Below, one piece after another: positions 51,702-61,567 of a stretch of DNA of 64,000 bases. The first letter of the stretch is position 1, and every line of letters begins with the position of its first letter. The notes beneath the pieces were generated by a model that saw nothing but the letters and a program-made list of their open reading frames with translations, had not been told where the DNA came from and searched no databases. Source of the stretch: Ralstonia pickettii (lineage in GTDB: Bacteria; Pseudomonadota; Gammaproteobacteria; Burkholderiales; Burkholderiaceae); NCBI RefSeq assembly GCF_030582395.1, contig NZ_CP104381.1, positions 2,666,001 to 2,730,000 on the forward strand, given 5' to 3'. A program made the translations under genes and the position numbers.

Positions 51702-53441
51702 GGGAAACTCCTTCAAGATTGGGTATCGAACTATCGAGATTGAGCAACCCGACCGGCCCGATCCCACGATGCATTGGCACCGCCAGACCAACCGAGCGAG
51801 CGATTCATCGGCGCGCCACCAAACGGCAGTCGCACGCTAATGAATTCGGTAGGAAGATCTGCAGCTTGCGCGGTGAACACACGCAGCAAGTTACACGCCC
51901 CGGCCGCGCGCACGAACGCAGCCACAGTCGGCCAGACAGAATGCATCCGGCGAGTCTTCATCAATTGAGAGGACCGGGGCATCGTGGCCACACCGGTCGA
52001 AATCTGATCTTGCGCGAATCGCTGCGTAGACCGCAAAGCCGCCTGCAGCGTGACTTTACGGACAGCGAAAAACTGGAGAGCGCGCGTTTTCTTTTGGGGG
52101 TAGTACGCCCATCCCGACGGGGGGATCGCAGAGACGGCACCGAGTTCAAACAGCCCTGTCGGCGTGGCGTGCATCAAAGTGGTTACGCTCCTCGACTACC
52201 TTTCACTTGCCGCTTGGAACTTCATCGTCGTTGATCGCGCGAAGGTCCCTTGCATCGAAGTCAACGTCTTGTCAAGGCGAATCATAATTCGTTTGCGCAG
52301 TGATGTTAAGAGATTTATGCAAAAAGCGCCGTGAGTTTTGGTGAAGGATTGCGCTGCGTCTGTGCGTCGCTGCGATTCGCATCGCGCATGCGCGCAGATC
52401 GATGTCGAGAAGGCGCATTTTCTTGCGTCGTAACATCACGTTGCGGCGTTGCTCCACGTTGACACGCGTGTCCCGCAAACCCAATGGTTATGCCGGTTTA
52501 CAGCAACACACGATGTTGCGCGCGCGCGCCTCATGATCAGATGCACGTGCATCGCGCGCTTTCGCCAACATCGTGCGCGACGACGCGCGCGCTGCGCGAT
52601 GCGTGTCGAAAAAAACGATGCGTAGATGCGACAGCGCGTGCGAATTTTTCGCGCTCAACACGTCGATGCGCACGCGATCGGTGCGATCGACGCGTGCATA
52701 TCGACGTGCGGAGCATGTCGTTCGACGCTGCCGATACATCGCGCTCACCTTCGATCGGTACCGTGCGATATCGATGCCATTACGAAGACCAACAGCATGC
52801 GTGGAGCTACCGCAAATCGCGTGCCGCTCATCCCGTGCGAGCGGATTGCGATGGAGCAGAAGCATCGCTGCGTGCGTGAGCGCGACTCGAATCCGCGCGT
52901 GCCCGATTGATGTCGACGCGCGCGACGCCGACCTCGGATCGTGACGATGCCGATCTGCGTGCGCGCACGACATCGAAAAGCGCGACTCGCTCCACGCTTC
53001 TCGCGATGGGCCATCCCGGGAAAACCCTGCTCAGCCCCTCGCTGAAAAGTGCATGCGATCGCGTTTGAAACGACGCTGTTTTGCGACGATAGAAGGATTG
53101 TTCTACGGCAATCCAGAGCCTATTTTTGCTGCGGCCCCATCGCCCGAAGAAAGGCTTGCGTTGGCGCTTTTTTCCGGACCGATTGCACAAATTGCTGCGA
53201 GCGCAAATCCGGGTGTCAGGTTGGCGCTGATTGTCATGCCATTCGGTTTCACTTCACGATCCGCTCACCACATCAGCACGGCATCGATCGCGCGGTGTGG
53301 CACGAGCCTGCGCGTGGCCCGTGACAAGACAGGGAGGTCGTCGCCAACCCCACATGGCTGACGACGACAAACCCGACGAGCAAAGAGCGCAAGACAGAAG
53401 GGGTCCAACGAGCGTTCTGTTCTGAGTAGTGGAGGCACAAG
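51702..53441. other. 1.74-kb gene-poor region with unusual composition and palindromes
   Basis: I support no gene here. The part nearest the histone-like gene should hold its promoter; a 148-codon minus-strand frame (51731-52177) has mixed third-position usage unlike its neighbours and no domain. From about 52290 to 53060 the sequence is crowded with GCGCG, CGATCG, ATGCG and ACATCG words, with open frames in most of the six frames giving arginine-rich nonsense. A 14-bp palindrome at 52540-52553 is nested in a larger inverted repeat (52509-52518 with 52566-52575). Confidence 0.6.
52509..52575. repeat. Nested inverted repeat in the gene-poor region
   Basis: Outer arms CACGATGTTG (52509-52518) and CAACATCGTG (52566-52575) are exact reverse complements. 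The interior contains GC-alternating tracts on both sides of the perfect palindrome GATGCACGTGCATC (52540-52553). The structure could form a cruciform or a long hairpin RNA. Confidence 0.7.
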
Positions 53442-54251
53442 ATGCGCGATCGAGCGTTCTTGTCGAAATCGAATCCGCCGAAGCGCGGAGTATTCCTGCG
53501 GTGCGTGCTGGCGACGGCATCGCTCGCCATGTTGGCCGGTTGCGCGAATTCGGGCAGCGGCGACATGGGAGCGTCGCTTGGCGGCGGCGGCAATTCGCAA
53601 TCCAAGCCGGCGATCACTGCATCGACATCGCCCACGTGGTCGAACAACAACGGCAGCAATGCAACGGGTGGCACCGGGTCGACCGGCAGCACGCCCATCG
53701 CGACGCTGACCGGCCCTGTCGAGCAGGTGACGACCACCACCATCACCGCCATCGTGCCGCTCACCAGCACGCTGACTTCCGCCACGCAAACGCTGGGCGC
53801 TGCCACTGGGCTGGGCGCACCTGTGAGCAACGTGCTGGCGACGCTGGGCGGCGCGCTTGGCAGCGAGGGCCGCACGATCACGACGGCCGGCAAGGGTGAC
53901 GGGCTGGTGTCGACGTTGGGCAACACGGTGGGTGCGCTCGGTTCGCTCACCACCGGGTTGTCGACGATGGTCTCGCCGACGGCGCCGTCTGCAGCCGGCA
54001 GTGCGTCGGGTGGTGCGCCGGGTAGTGCGCTGACCGGTGCCCTCGGTGGTGTGCTTGCGCCGGTCACGACGGCAGTCGGTTCGCTGACTGCAGGATTGCC
54101 GGGTGCTGGTGCGCTCGGTTCGGTTGGCGCGGTCAGCAGCGGCGGTTCGGCTGCGACGGGTCCACTGGGCGGATTGGGCGGCGTCGGCACGACGGTTGGC
54201 GGGTTGGTTGGCGGTGTGCTGTCGGGTGTGGCATCCGGCGCGCATCACTAG
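53442..54251 (+). CDS. Gly/Ser/Thr-rich low-complexity lipoprotein (first of two)
   Basis: 269 residues with a twin-basic N-terminus, a lipoprotein signal (TASLAMLAGC, cysteine near residue 34), and a body rich in Gly, Ser, Thr, Ala and Val with loose repeats (TLGAATGLGAPV, LGNTVGALGSLTTGL, LGGLGGVGTTVGGLVGG). Automated pipelines often label such proteins collagen-like, but glycine is not at every third position. Probably outer-membrane anchored; function unknown. GGAGG precedes the ATG. A related gene follows after 132 bp. Confidence 0.85.
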   Translation: MRDRAFLSKSNPPKRGVFLRCVLATASLAMLAGCANSGSGDMGASLGGGGNSQSKPAITASTSPTWSNNNGSNATGGTGSTGSTPIATLTGPVEQVTTTTITAIVPLTSTLTSATQTLGAATGLGAPVSNVLATLGGALGSEGRTITTAGKGDGLVSTLGNTVGALGSLTTGLSTMVSPTAPSAAGSASGGAPGSALTGALGGVLAPVTTAVGSLTAGLPGAGALGSVGAVSSGGSAATGPLGGLGGVGTTVGGLVGGVLSGVASGAHH

Positions 54252-54383
54252 CCACCGCTCTGTAAAACTTTCTTTGCATTCGACGGCAAACGCAGGCGAA
54301 TGCTACCCGCTGGACGCCAGATGCGCGTTCTTCTGGCCCAGCGGTGACACGCGGTACGGGCCGCGCTTACAAGGAGACTCACC

Positions 54384-55544
54384 ATGAAGATTCAGAACCC
54401 GCTCCACGCTTCTTCTTCCGATTCGTCCCCCATCGTTTCAGCGCAGCGCACGCTGCTGGCAGCGGCTGCGGTGGCGGTGCTGACGCTGGCCGGTTGCGCC
54501 TCGGGCGGCAACCCGAACGGGGATACGACACCTTCATCGACGGCCAACAACAATCCGGGCGCAGTGCCGGTCGGCAACGTCGCCGGCGGCGGCGGCAACG
54601 TCGTCACGCAGACGGGCAAGACCGTCAGCGACCTGGGCACGACCATCGGCACGGCGCCGGTGCCTGTCGTCGGCGGCACGGCAGCGCAGAAGGATCTGGG
54701 CGCGACGGTCACCTCCGCCGGCAACACGGTCCAGACATTGGGCGGCGGTATCGGCAATGGGCTCGGCAAGATCGGCTCGACGCCCGACCCGGTCGGCTCC
54801 ACGGTGCAGAGTTCGGGCGACGTGATCCGCTCCGCTGGGGTGACGGTCGGCAACGCAGGGCAGACCGTCTCGGATCTGGGTGCCGCCGGCAGCCCGCTGG
54901 CGCCGCTGAATCCGGTGACCTCGCCAGTGGGCAGCGGTGTGTCGGCGCTGGGTCAGGTGATGCAGGGTGCTGGCGGGCTCGTCACGATCGGCACGTCGAG
55001 CGGCCCGGTGCAACAGATCACGCAGCAGACGAGCAACGCGATCGTGCCACTGTCGTCGCAGCTCGTGAACGGCACGCAGACGGTCGGCAGCACGACGATG
55101 CTCGGCGGGCCCCTGGCCGGTGCGCTGAATACGGTTGGCGGCGGCCTGCAGAGCGCCGGTGCGCAAGTCGGCGCGGCCGGCGGCAATCCGCTCACGCGTG
55201 ACGTGGGCGGTGTGGTCGGCGCCGTCGGCGGCACGGTGGCCAGCGCCGGCGGCCTGGTCAACGGCGGCAGCGGCGGCGGCTCGACAAATCCGCTGGCGCC
55301 GATCACAAGCGCGCTTGGCGGTGGCCTCGGTGGTGGCAGCAATCCGCTCGCCCCGGTGACGGGTGCGCTGTCGGGCGGCGGCAGCAACCCGCTGGCGCCG
55401 GTCACGAGCGCACTGACCGGCGCTGCCGGCAGCGGCAACCCGCTCGCCCCGATCACGAATGCGCTGGGTGGCGTTACAAACGCCGCCGGCGGCTCCGGCA
55501 GCAATCCGCTGTCACCCCTGACCGGTGCGTTGAGCGCGCATTGA
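54384..55544 (+). CDS. Gly/Ser/Thr-rich repeat lipoprotein (second of two)
   Basis: 386 residues. Lipoprotein signal VAVLTLAGC (cysteine near residue 35). The middle has repeats of the type TVSDLGTTIG, TVQTLGGGIG, TVQSSGDVIR, TVSDLGAAG. The C-terminus (residues 302-386) has five NPLAPxTxAL repeats at residues 302, 320, 335, 352 and 374 separated by Gly/Ser linkers. It shares composition and a QQIT/VEQV-type middle motif with the gene before it, so the two are probably an old duplication. AAGGAGAC precedes the ATG. Surface role likely, function unknown. Confidence 0.85.
   Translation: MKIQNPLHASSSDSSPIVSAQRTLLAAAAVAVLTLAGCASGGNPNGDTTPSSTANNNPGAVPVGNVAGGGGNVVTQTGKTVSDLGTTIGTAPVPVVGGTAAQKDLGATVTSAGNTVQTLGGGIGNGLGKIGSTPDPVGSTVQSSGDVIRSAGVTVGNAGQTVSDLGAAGSPLAPLNPVTSPVGSGVSALGQVMQGAGGLVTIGTSSGPVQQITQQTSNAIVPLSSQLVNGTQTVGSTTMLGGPLAGALNTVGGGLQSAGAQVGAAGGNPLTRDVGGVVGAVGGTVASAGGLVNGGSGGGSTNPLAPITSALGGGLGGGSNPLAPVTGALSGGGSNPLAPVTSALTGAAGSGNPLAPITNALGGVTNAAGGSGSNPLSPLTGALSAH
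55287..55541 (+). repeat. NPLAP-type protein repeats
   Basis: Five in-frame repeats encoding NPLA/SPxTxAL blocks with glycine/serine linkers of 3 to 12 residues. The last one ends the protein. The repeat lengths are unequal, so they are not a recent expansion. Confidence 0.8.
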
Positions 55545-55610
55545 TCCCAGCGCCGGCATCACCGATCAGCCCTCACCAATTCTTTTGACTGACAACAAGG
55601 AGACTCCACG

Positions 55611-56066
55611 ATGCAACATACCCCCCATGCTCTCGCGCGCCTGGCTGGCGCACTGGCCCTCGCACTGGCAGCTGGCAGCGCCTTCGCGCAAGCCACCCCC
55701 GCCGGCACCTGGAAGACCATTGACGACAACACGGGCAAACAGAAAGGCGAAGTGACGATCGTCGACAACGGTGGCACGTTCACGGGCAAGGTCACCAAGA
55801 TCCTGGTGCCCGGCGACGAGAACAAGACCTGCACCAAGTGCACGGACGACCGCAAGGACCAGCCGATCAAGGGCCTGACGATCCTGACGGGCCTGAAGCC
55901 GAACGGCAACAACAACTGGGATGGCGGTCAGATCCTGGACCCGGAAAACGGCAAGGTCTACAGCGCCAAGATGTCGCTGTCGGAAGACGGTCAGAAGCTC
56001 AATGTGCGCGGCTTCCTGGGCATCAGCCTGCTGGGCCGCACGCAGACCTGGATTCGCGAGCAATGA
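55611..56066 (+). CDS. DUF2147-domain secreted protein
   Basis: 151 residues with a signal peptide cleaved after AFA-QATP (about residue 25). The DUF2147 domain starts with GTWKTIDDNTGKQKGEV and ends with KLNVRGFLGISLLGRTQTW, the typical closing motif. A CTKCTDDRKD loop holds two close cysteines. Periplasmic or outer-membrane location is likely; function unknown. AAGGAGAC precedes the ATG. Confidence 0.92.
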   Translation: MQHTPHALARLAGALALALAAGSAFAQATPAGTWKTIDDNTGKQKGEVTIVDNGGTFTGKVTKILVPGDENKTCTKCTDDRKDQPIKGLTILTGLKPNGNNNWDGGQILDPENGKVYSAKMSLSEDGQKLNVRGFLGISLLGRTQTWIREQ

Positions 56067-56136
56067 TCCCCTGCCGATAACAGAACTTCCCAACGCGCGG
56101 CGGTGCCCCTCCCTGTGGGTGGGCGCCGTCTCTTCG

Positions 56137-56166
56137 GGCGCCGGTGCAAGCCGGCGCCTTCTTTTT
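56137..56166 (+). terminator. Rho-independent terminator of the DUF2147 gene
   Basis: GGCGCCGG and CCGGCGCC flank TGCAAG (56137-56158), followed by TTCTTTTT. Confidence 0.88.
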
Positions 56167-56273
56167 GCGGAAATCCGCACAGTGCGCGCGCGGTCTCTCT
56201 CTATTAAAGAAGACGTCTCCCTCGCCGTTACACCGATGCGGAGTCGTCAAACAATAAGTGGAGAAAACGCGAC

Positions 56274-57821
56274 ATGCGACAGTGGACACTCAAAGCGAAA
56301 CTGCGCCTCGCGCTGGCCGTGATGTGGCTGGGGTTGATCGGCGTCGGCATCTGGAGCGCGATGGAGACCCGCGCCACCATGCTCGAGGAGCGCAAGGTCG
56401 GGCTGCAAAACCTGGTGGACGCTGCGGAAGGCGTCGCCAAGCTGTATTACGGCCGCGCGCAATCCGGCGCCATGAGCGAAGCCGATGCCAAGAAAGCCGC
56501 ACTGGCGACGCTGGCGACCATGCGGTTCGGCACCACGGGCTATCTGTTCGTGGTCGACTCGCAGTTCATTTTGCTGATGCACCCGACGCTGGCGGACATG
56601 GTCGGCAAGAGCACCGCGGGCTTCAAGGACCCGACCGGCAAACTGGTCTACCCCACCATCGTCAACGCCGCCAAAGACAAGGGCTTCGGCTTTGCCGAAT
56701 ACCAGGGCCGCCTGCCCGGCAGCGAAACGGCATTGCCCAAGATCGGCTACGTAAAGCACTTTGCTCCGTGGGACTGGAACCTCTCCAGCGCCGTCTTCCT
56801 GCAGGAAGTCGACGCGGCATATCGCCATTCACTCGTCGCGAACCTGATCGTCATTCTGCTGGTGGGCGGCGCGGTGTCGCTGGCCATGTCGCTCATCATC
56901 CGCAACGTGCAGCGCGGACTGGGCGGCGAGCCGGGCTACGCCACGGAGGTCGCACGGCGCATTGCCGGCGGTGATCTGGCCGTGCAGGTCCAAACCCGCG
57001 CCGGCGACCGTGACAGCATGCTGGTCGCCATGGCGCAGATGCAGCAGCAGCTGACCGGCACCATCGGCCATATCAAGACATCGGCGGATTCGATTGCGAG
57101 TGCCACCAAGCAGATCGCAGCCGGCAATGCCGATCTCTCGCAGCGCACGGAAGAGCAGGCTTCGTCTCTGGAAGAAACCGCGTCGAGCATGGAAGAACTG
57201 ACGAGCATCGTGCGCCAGAACGCCGACAATGCCCGTCAGGCCAGCACGCTGGCGGTCAAGGCGTCGGACATCGCTGCCAAGGGCGGCGAAGTGGTCGGCC
57301 GTGTGATCGACACCATGGCCGGCATCAACGAAAGCAGCAAGAAGATTGCTGACATCATCGGCGTGATCGAAGGCATCGCGTTCCAGACGAATATCCTGGC
57401 GCTCAATGCTGCCGTGGAAGCGGCGCGCGCCGGCGAACAGGGCCGCGGCTTTGCCGTGGTGGCCGGCGAAGTGCGAAACCTCGCGCAGCGCTCAGGCACT
57501 GCAGCCAAGGAGATCAAAGAGCTGATCGGCGATTCCGTCGGCCGCGTGGAAAACGGCACGACGCTGGTGGCCGAAGCGGGCAGCGTGATCGATGAGGTGG
57601 TGATCGCCGTGAAGCGCGTGACCGACATCATGGGCGAGATCAGCTCGGCCTCCGACGAACAAAGCGCCGGTATCGAGCAAGTCAACCAGGCCGTCACGCA
57701 GATGGACGAGGTGACGCAGCAGAACGCCGCGCTGGTCGAGCAGGCTGCGGCCGCTGCGCTGTCGCTGGAAGAGCAGGCGCAGGTGCTGCGCGACGCGGTG
57801 GCGTCGTTCCGTACCGCCTGA
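56274..57821 (+). CDS. Methyl-accepting chemotaxis protein with single-Cache sensor
   Basis: 515 residues. Membrane helix 1 (about 10-27), a periplasmic sCache_2 domain (about 30-180, with [18 protein letters not shown]), helix 2 (about 185-207), HAMP region ([15 protein letters not shown]) and a cytoplasmic signalling hairpin with [20 protein letters not shown]. The C-terminus ends SFRTA without the NWETF receptor pentapeptide. Small organic acids are usual ligands for such sensors. It stands alone, with its own AT-rich leader. Confidence 0.95.
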   Translation: MRQWTLKAKLRLALAVMWLGLIGVGIWSAMETRATMLEERKVGLQNLVDAAEGVAKLYYGRAQSGAMSEADAKKAALATLATMRFGTTGYLFVVDSQFILLMHPTLADMVGKSTAGFKDPTGKLVYPTIVNAAKDKGFGFAEYQGRLPGSETALPKIGYVKHFAPWDWNLSSAVFLQEVDAAYRHSLVANLIVILLVGGAVSLAMSLIIRNVQRGLGGEPGYATEVARRIAGGDLAVQVQTRAGDRDSMLVAMAQMQQQLTGTIGHIKTSADSIASATKQIAAGNADLSQRTEEQASSLEETASSMEELTSIVRQNADNARQASTLAVKASDIAAKGGEVVGRVIDTMAGINESSKKIADIIGVIEGIAFQTNILALNAAVEAARAGEQGRGFAVVAGEVRNLAQRSGTAAKEIKELIGDSVGRVENGTTLVAEAGSVIDEVVIAVKRVTDIMGEISSASDEQSAGIEQVNQAVTQMDEVTQQNAALVEQAAAAALSLEEQAQVLRDAVASFRTA

Positions 57822-57938
57822 TCGCCAAGATTTCACGCCCCGTTCCCAACCAGGGGAGGGGCGCTGTGCCGTTCTCGGACGTGTCGCATGGTGCTATGCT
57901 GCCCGCCAGAGAACCGATAAAACATAGTTGGAATAGCC

Positions 57939-59279
57939 ATGCCCGAGCGCAACCGGCCGCCATTCAGGGGCCTTCTTGGCGCGATTGCCGGGTCGACCAC
58001 CAGCGTCTACGCCGCAGCAGGAGACACTGCCGGCGACGCCCATGAGCCGATGTCCGGCGGCCGCTCCAGTGCGGTGCGCGATGTCGCTGCACACGATCTT
58101 GCCAGCGATACCGCGCTGTGGCGCTTTGCGCTGTCCGCAGAGCACGGCGGCCGCGCGCCCCACCCCGACGCCGCCTTGCGCGACGACCTTTCCGTCCTGC
58201 GCATCCTGCGTCACCCCGACGGCCTGCGCCTGCTCCGGCAAGGATTGCGCGGCGCGTTCCCGGGGTCGGCCCTGCGCCTGACCACTTTCTGGCCTGACGA
58301 GCAACCGCACGCGTATCCGGCGCGTGCCGAATCACGCCCAGCGGAATTCGGCGATCTGCTCGTGCTGATGCGCCTGCGAGGCGCGGTGCCGACGCTCGAT
58401 TGCCGGGCGCTGTTCCTCACCAGCCGCCGCATCGACCAGCCCGACGACGCGCTCGACAAGCACCACGCCCTGCCGCAGATCAACCTGTACGAAGGCTGGC
58501 CCGACTTCAACGTCTATGCGCGTTCGCCGATCAAGTCGCGCAATGCAACGTTCCTGGGCAAGTTCGACCTTTCGACCGAGCTGGATCCGCTGCGCCGCGT
58601 TGGCCGCGACCAGCGCCAGTGGCGCTACCTGACGCCCTGCACAGGCCTGCAGCAGCACGCGCAATGGCCCGGCGCCCGTCCGGCTTCACCACTGCAATGG
58701 CGCTGGCCTTCCGGCCCTCAAGCGGGCGGCGCTGCCACCTCTGGTTCGTTCACCGGCCTGCTGCGCCAGCTCGCACGGCCGGAAGGTCCCGGCGAAGACT
58801 GTTCCGCCGGCACCGACGTGCCGACATGGGGCCGCCTCATCAACAAGCTGCTCGACCACAGCTGGGAAGTCGCCCCGAGCCACGCGCTCAAGAGCGGCAA
58901 CATCAGCTCGCTGGCGTTCTGGACGCGGCTGCGCGGCTTCCTGACGGCGGAATACCTGCTCGGCTCGCACTCGCTGCAGAAAGGCTTTGGCGCGTCGTTG
59001 CAGTTCGAGATGGCGAACGGTCTGCAGGACATCGCCCGCGACGACTGGACCGCCACCACCGGCTTCGACCCCGAAGACCTCGATGTGCCCGGCGTGCGCG
59101 GCACGCTGCAGCGTATTGCAGCCTCCAAACTGGCCGTCTTCGGCATGAGCGCCGAAGACCCGGCACCGCTGGCCGCCCCGCGCCCGCAGCGCGGTGTGAC
59201 GCCGCGCCCCGATGGCGAACGCGAAGGCCAGCGCGTGTTGCTGATCGACGTGATCCGCCCCAGCGCAGCCACCCTGTAA
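57939..59279 (+). CDS. Hypothetical protein, 446 residues, no recognised domain
   Basis: The protein starts MPERNRPPFRGLLGAIAGST. The body is rich in Trp, Arg and Pro, with NLYEGWPDFNVYARSPIKS and LDPLRRVGRDQRQWRYLTPC among the more patterned parts, and a C-terminal MANGLQDIARDDWTATTGFD. No signal peptide, membrane helix or familiar motif is visible. A candidate -10 TATGCT at 57895-57900 has TTCTCG 17 bp upstream. Codon usage is like its neighbours, so it is a real gene of unknown role. Confidence 0.8.
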   Translation: MPERNRPPFRGLLGAIAGSTTSVYAAAGDTAGDAHEPMSGGRSSAVRDVAAHDLASDTALWRFALSAEHGGRAPHPDAALRDDLSVLRILRHPDGLRLLRQGLRGAFPGSALRLTTFWPDEQPHAYPARAESRPAEFGDLLVLMRLRGAVPTLDCRALFLTSRRIDQPDDALDKHHALPQINLYEGWPDFNVYARSPIKSRNATFLGKFDLSTELDPLRRVGRDQRQWRYLTPCTGLQQHAQWPGARPASPLQWRWPSGPQAGGAATSGSFTGLLRQLARPEGPGEDCSAGTDVPTWGRLINKLLDHSWEVAPSHALKSGNISSLAFWTRLRGFLTAEYLLGSHSLQKGFGASLQFEMANGLQDIARDDWTATTGFDPEDLDVPGVRGTLQRIAASKLAVFGMSAEDPAPLAAPRPQRGVTPRPDGEREGQRVLLIDVIRPSAATL

Positions 59280-59400
59280 GTTCGTCAATCCGATAAAAAG
59301 CGACGCCCGCGCCGCCGAGAACGCAACGATTTCTCGGCAGTGCGCGGCTATGCTGTGGCGTTGCCCTGCCGCACTTCCTGCCGTCGCCCCGCTGTCGCTT

Positions 59401-60312
59401 ATGTCTCCCGCTGCTCCCGCCCCCGCTACTACCACGCCAACAACCTCCCCCTGGATGCCCATACTTGCGCTGATGGGTTCGATGGCCTCTGTGTGCCTCG
59501 GTAACTCGTTTGCCAAGACGCTCTTCCCGGTGCTGGGCGCAGCGGGCACGGTCACATATCGCGTAACGATCGGCGCGGCGATCCTGCTGGCGTTCTGGCG
59601 GCCCTGGCGCCTGCACCTGGGCCGCGCAGATGCCGGCCGCATTGCGCTGTACGGCGTCACCCTGGCGAGCATGAACCTGCTGTTCTATCTGTCGCTGCGG
59701 CGGTTGCCGATCGGCATTGCCATCGCCATCGAATTCACAGGGCCGCTGGTGCTGGCCGTGCTGCTGTCGCGCCGCGCGTTGGATTTCGTGTGGATCGGGC
59801 TGGCGGTGGTCGGCTTGCTCATGCTGACGGTGGCGGACAAGTCGGTCGGCCAGGTTGACCACCTGGGCGCTGTGTATGCGCTCGCCGCCGGGGTGTGCTG
59901 GGCGCTCTATATCCTGACCGGCAAGAACCTCGGCGGTCTGCACGCGGGCCAGGCGACGTCGCTCGGCATGGTCGTGGGCGCGTTGTTTGCGATTCCGTTT
60001 GGGGTGGCGCAGGCCGGATCGGCGCTGCTCTCGCCGTCGCTCATTTTGGCGGGGCTGGGCATCGGGCTTCTATCGAGCGCGATCCCGTATTCGCTGGAAA
60101 TGATGGCGCTCAAGCACCTGCCGGGCAAGACGTTTTCCGTGCTGCTCAGCCTGGAGCCTGCCATTGGCGCGCTGGCTGGCGCAATCGTTCTGCACGAGCA
60201 GCTGACCGGGCGGCAGTGGGTGGCCATCCTGGCCATCATCGCCGCGTCGGCAGGATGTGCACTCACGGTGCGGGCGCCCAAGCCTTCGCCGGACCCTGCC
60301 GGCGTCGCCTGA
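59401..60312 (+). CDS. EamA/DMT-family transporter, RhtA-like
   Basis: Inner-membrane exporter, 303 residues, with about ten membrane helices in two EamA repeats. The ALMGSMASVCLGNSFAKTLFP start of the first repeat and AIAIEFTGPLVLAVL, then LEPAIGALAGAIVLHEQLTG in the second, resemble RhtA (threonine/homoserine export). The ATG at 59401 is chosen; an upstream in-frame start at 59350 would fall on a likely -10 (TATGCT, 59349-59354). It ends 3 bp from the convergent DUF2817 gene. Confidence 0.88.
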   Translation: MSPAAPAPATTTPTTSPWMPILALMGSMASVCLGNSFAKTLFPVLGAAGTVTYRVTIGAAILLAFWRPWRLHLGRADAGRIALYGVTLASMNLLFYLSLRRLPIGIAIAIEFTGPLVLAVLLSRRALDFVWIGLAVVGLLMLTVADKSVGQVDHLGAVYALAAGVCWALYILTGKNLGGLHAGQATSLGMVVGALFAIPFGVAQAGSALLSPSLILAGLGIGLLSSAIPYSLEMMALKHLPGKTFSVLLSLEPAIGALAGAIVLHEQLTGRQWVAILAIIAASAGCALTVRAPKPSPDPAGVA

Positions 60313-60315
60313 CGC

Positions 60316-61398
60316 CTAGCCGGAAAACCGCGCCAGCGCTTGCAGAACCGCCATGCGTGTCTGCGCGTAGACCATTCCCTTCCATTCGGGCACATCGCAA
60401 TAAAACGCATCACGCAGCGCCTGGCGAATGCCGGTGCGCTGCCCGGCGCCCTGCTCCGGATGCCGATGCAGCCAATGATCGGCGCGCAGCGCCTGCAACA
60501 CCGCCAACGGTGCGAGCGTGCCGAACTCCAGCGTCACGCAGGTCTTCTCGATGCGGGGCAGCAGTTCGTACGCGATGCCGACCAGATCGCCCTTGACGAC
60601 TGACGATACCGAACCTGCCGCCGCAATCGGTTGGACATCGGCGCCCCACGTGCGCATGGCGCGCTCAAGTTCGGCGGGATCTGGGCCGTTGAAGATCTTC
60701 TCGCCGTGGCCGTAGTGGCCGAGCCCGGTATGCAGGTCGATCCACACTAGGCGGGACATGCCGGCCGCGTGCCGCGACACGATCCCGCGCATCTGCAGCG
60801 TGCTCCAGCACGGAGCGCTGCCGCCGTAGAACATGCCGTCCGGCACGCGGTATTGACCGCTCGTTGCGGCGTCTTGCAGCGCTTTTTCACCGCGGGTGAC
60901 CATGTAGTGCTGCAGCGCTGCCTGGTCGGCCTGGCTGGGCGGCCACGTGTGCGGCAGCAGGAGCGGATCGACTTCGAGGTAGGCCAGGTTGGCGGATGCG
61001 GCCTCCGCAAAGTCGACGCTGTTGCGGTTCAGGTCAACGTTGTCTTCATTCACGCGCCGCAGGTGCGCAAACCCGTACGGGTTGACCGCGTGCACCAGCA
61101 GCAGCGCTACGTCGGCGCCTGCCAGCCGCGCGAACAGTTCGTCGTCTTGCAGCAAACCGGTCTGGCAACCGGAGCCGCAGAACCCCTCCACGCCATGGAC
61201 GCCCGAGGTGACGATCAGCAGCGTTTGCGCCTGCGCGGGTGCGAGCAGCGCGGTGTCGATGGAAAGCTGTTCGCCGGATGGTCCGACCGCATCCGGATGC
61301 AGATGACGCTCGATGCGGAGCCCCCGGGCCTGTGCAGCGGCGAGGAACTTGCCGCGGGCTTCATCGTAGGTCTGCGAGAAGAAGGCTTCGACCGTCAT
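60316..61398 (-). CDS. DUF2817-domain metallopeptidase-like protein (M14 fold)
   Basis: 360 residues from MTVEAFFSQTYDEARGKF. Carboxypeptidase-like zinc site: SGVHGVEGFCGS (His and Glu), VHAVNPYGFAHLRRVNEDNVDLNRN and WIDLHTGLG (second His), with a late glutamate in CVTLEFGTLAP. Physiological substrate unknown. The ATG at 61396-61398 is preferred over a frame with 31 extra residues upstream. Confidence 0.87.
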   Translation of the reverse strand: MTVEAFFSQTYDEARGKFLAAAQARGLRIERHLHPDAVGPSGEQLSIDTALLAPAQAQTLLIVTSGVHGVEGFCGSGCQTGLLQDDELFARLAGADVALLLVHAVNPYGFAHLRRVNEDNVDLNRNSVDFAEAASANLAYLEVDPLLLPHTWPPSQADQAALQHYMVTRGEKALQDAATSGQYRVPDGMFYGGSAPCWSTLQMRGIVSRHAAGMSRLVWIDLHTGLGHYGHGEKIFNGPDPAELERAMRTWGADVQPIAAAGSVSSVVKGDLVGIAYELLPRIEKTCVTLEFGTLAPLAVLQALRADHWLHRHPEQGAGQRTGIRQALRDAFYCDVPEWKGMVYAQTRMAVLQALARFSG

Positions 61399-61491
61399 GG
61401 CGGGAATCCCGGGGCAGTGGTTGCCGCAGCCTGCCATGTCTGACAGGTGCGGCGCAATCGCACGCACGTGAATCGATCGCCCCAAATGCAA

Positions 61492-61518
61492 ACAGGCGAC
61501 GCGTGGTGCGTCGCCTGT
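61492..61518 (-). terminator. Hairpin after nrdB, probable terminator
   Basis: ACAGGCGACGC (61492-61502) and GCGTCGCCTGT (61508-61518) form an 11-bp perfect stem with a 5-nt loop, 50 bp after the nrdB stop. The minus-strand tail is TTTGCATTT, a moderate T-run. Confidence 0.6.
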
Positions 61519-61567
61519 CTACGTTGATGCCGGGTCGAACGAGCGTTGAGCGGCTAGCTCACTCAGA

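Noticed and set aside
51731..52177. 148-codon minus-strand frame upstream of the histone-like gene
   Set aside because: Third-position GC is clearly lower than in neighbouring genes and there is no domain; it covers the region where the histone-like gene's promoter should be. I leave it as unsupported.
52484..53190. Several overlapping arginine-rich frames on both strands
   Set aside because: Frames are open in most directions because of the biased GC words; none has domain signatures or a convincing start.
53442..55544. True collagen-like proteins
   Set aside because: Glycine does not recur at every third position over any long run; only the general Gly/Ser richness suggests collagen.
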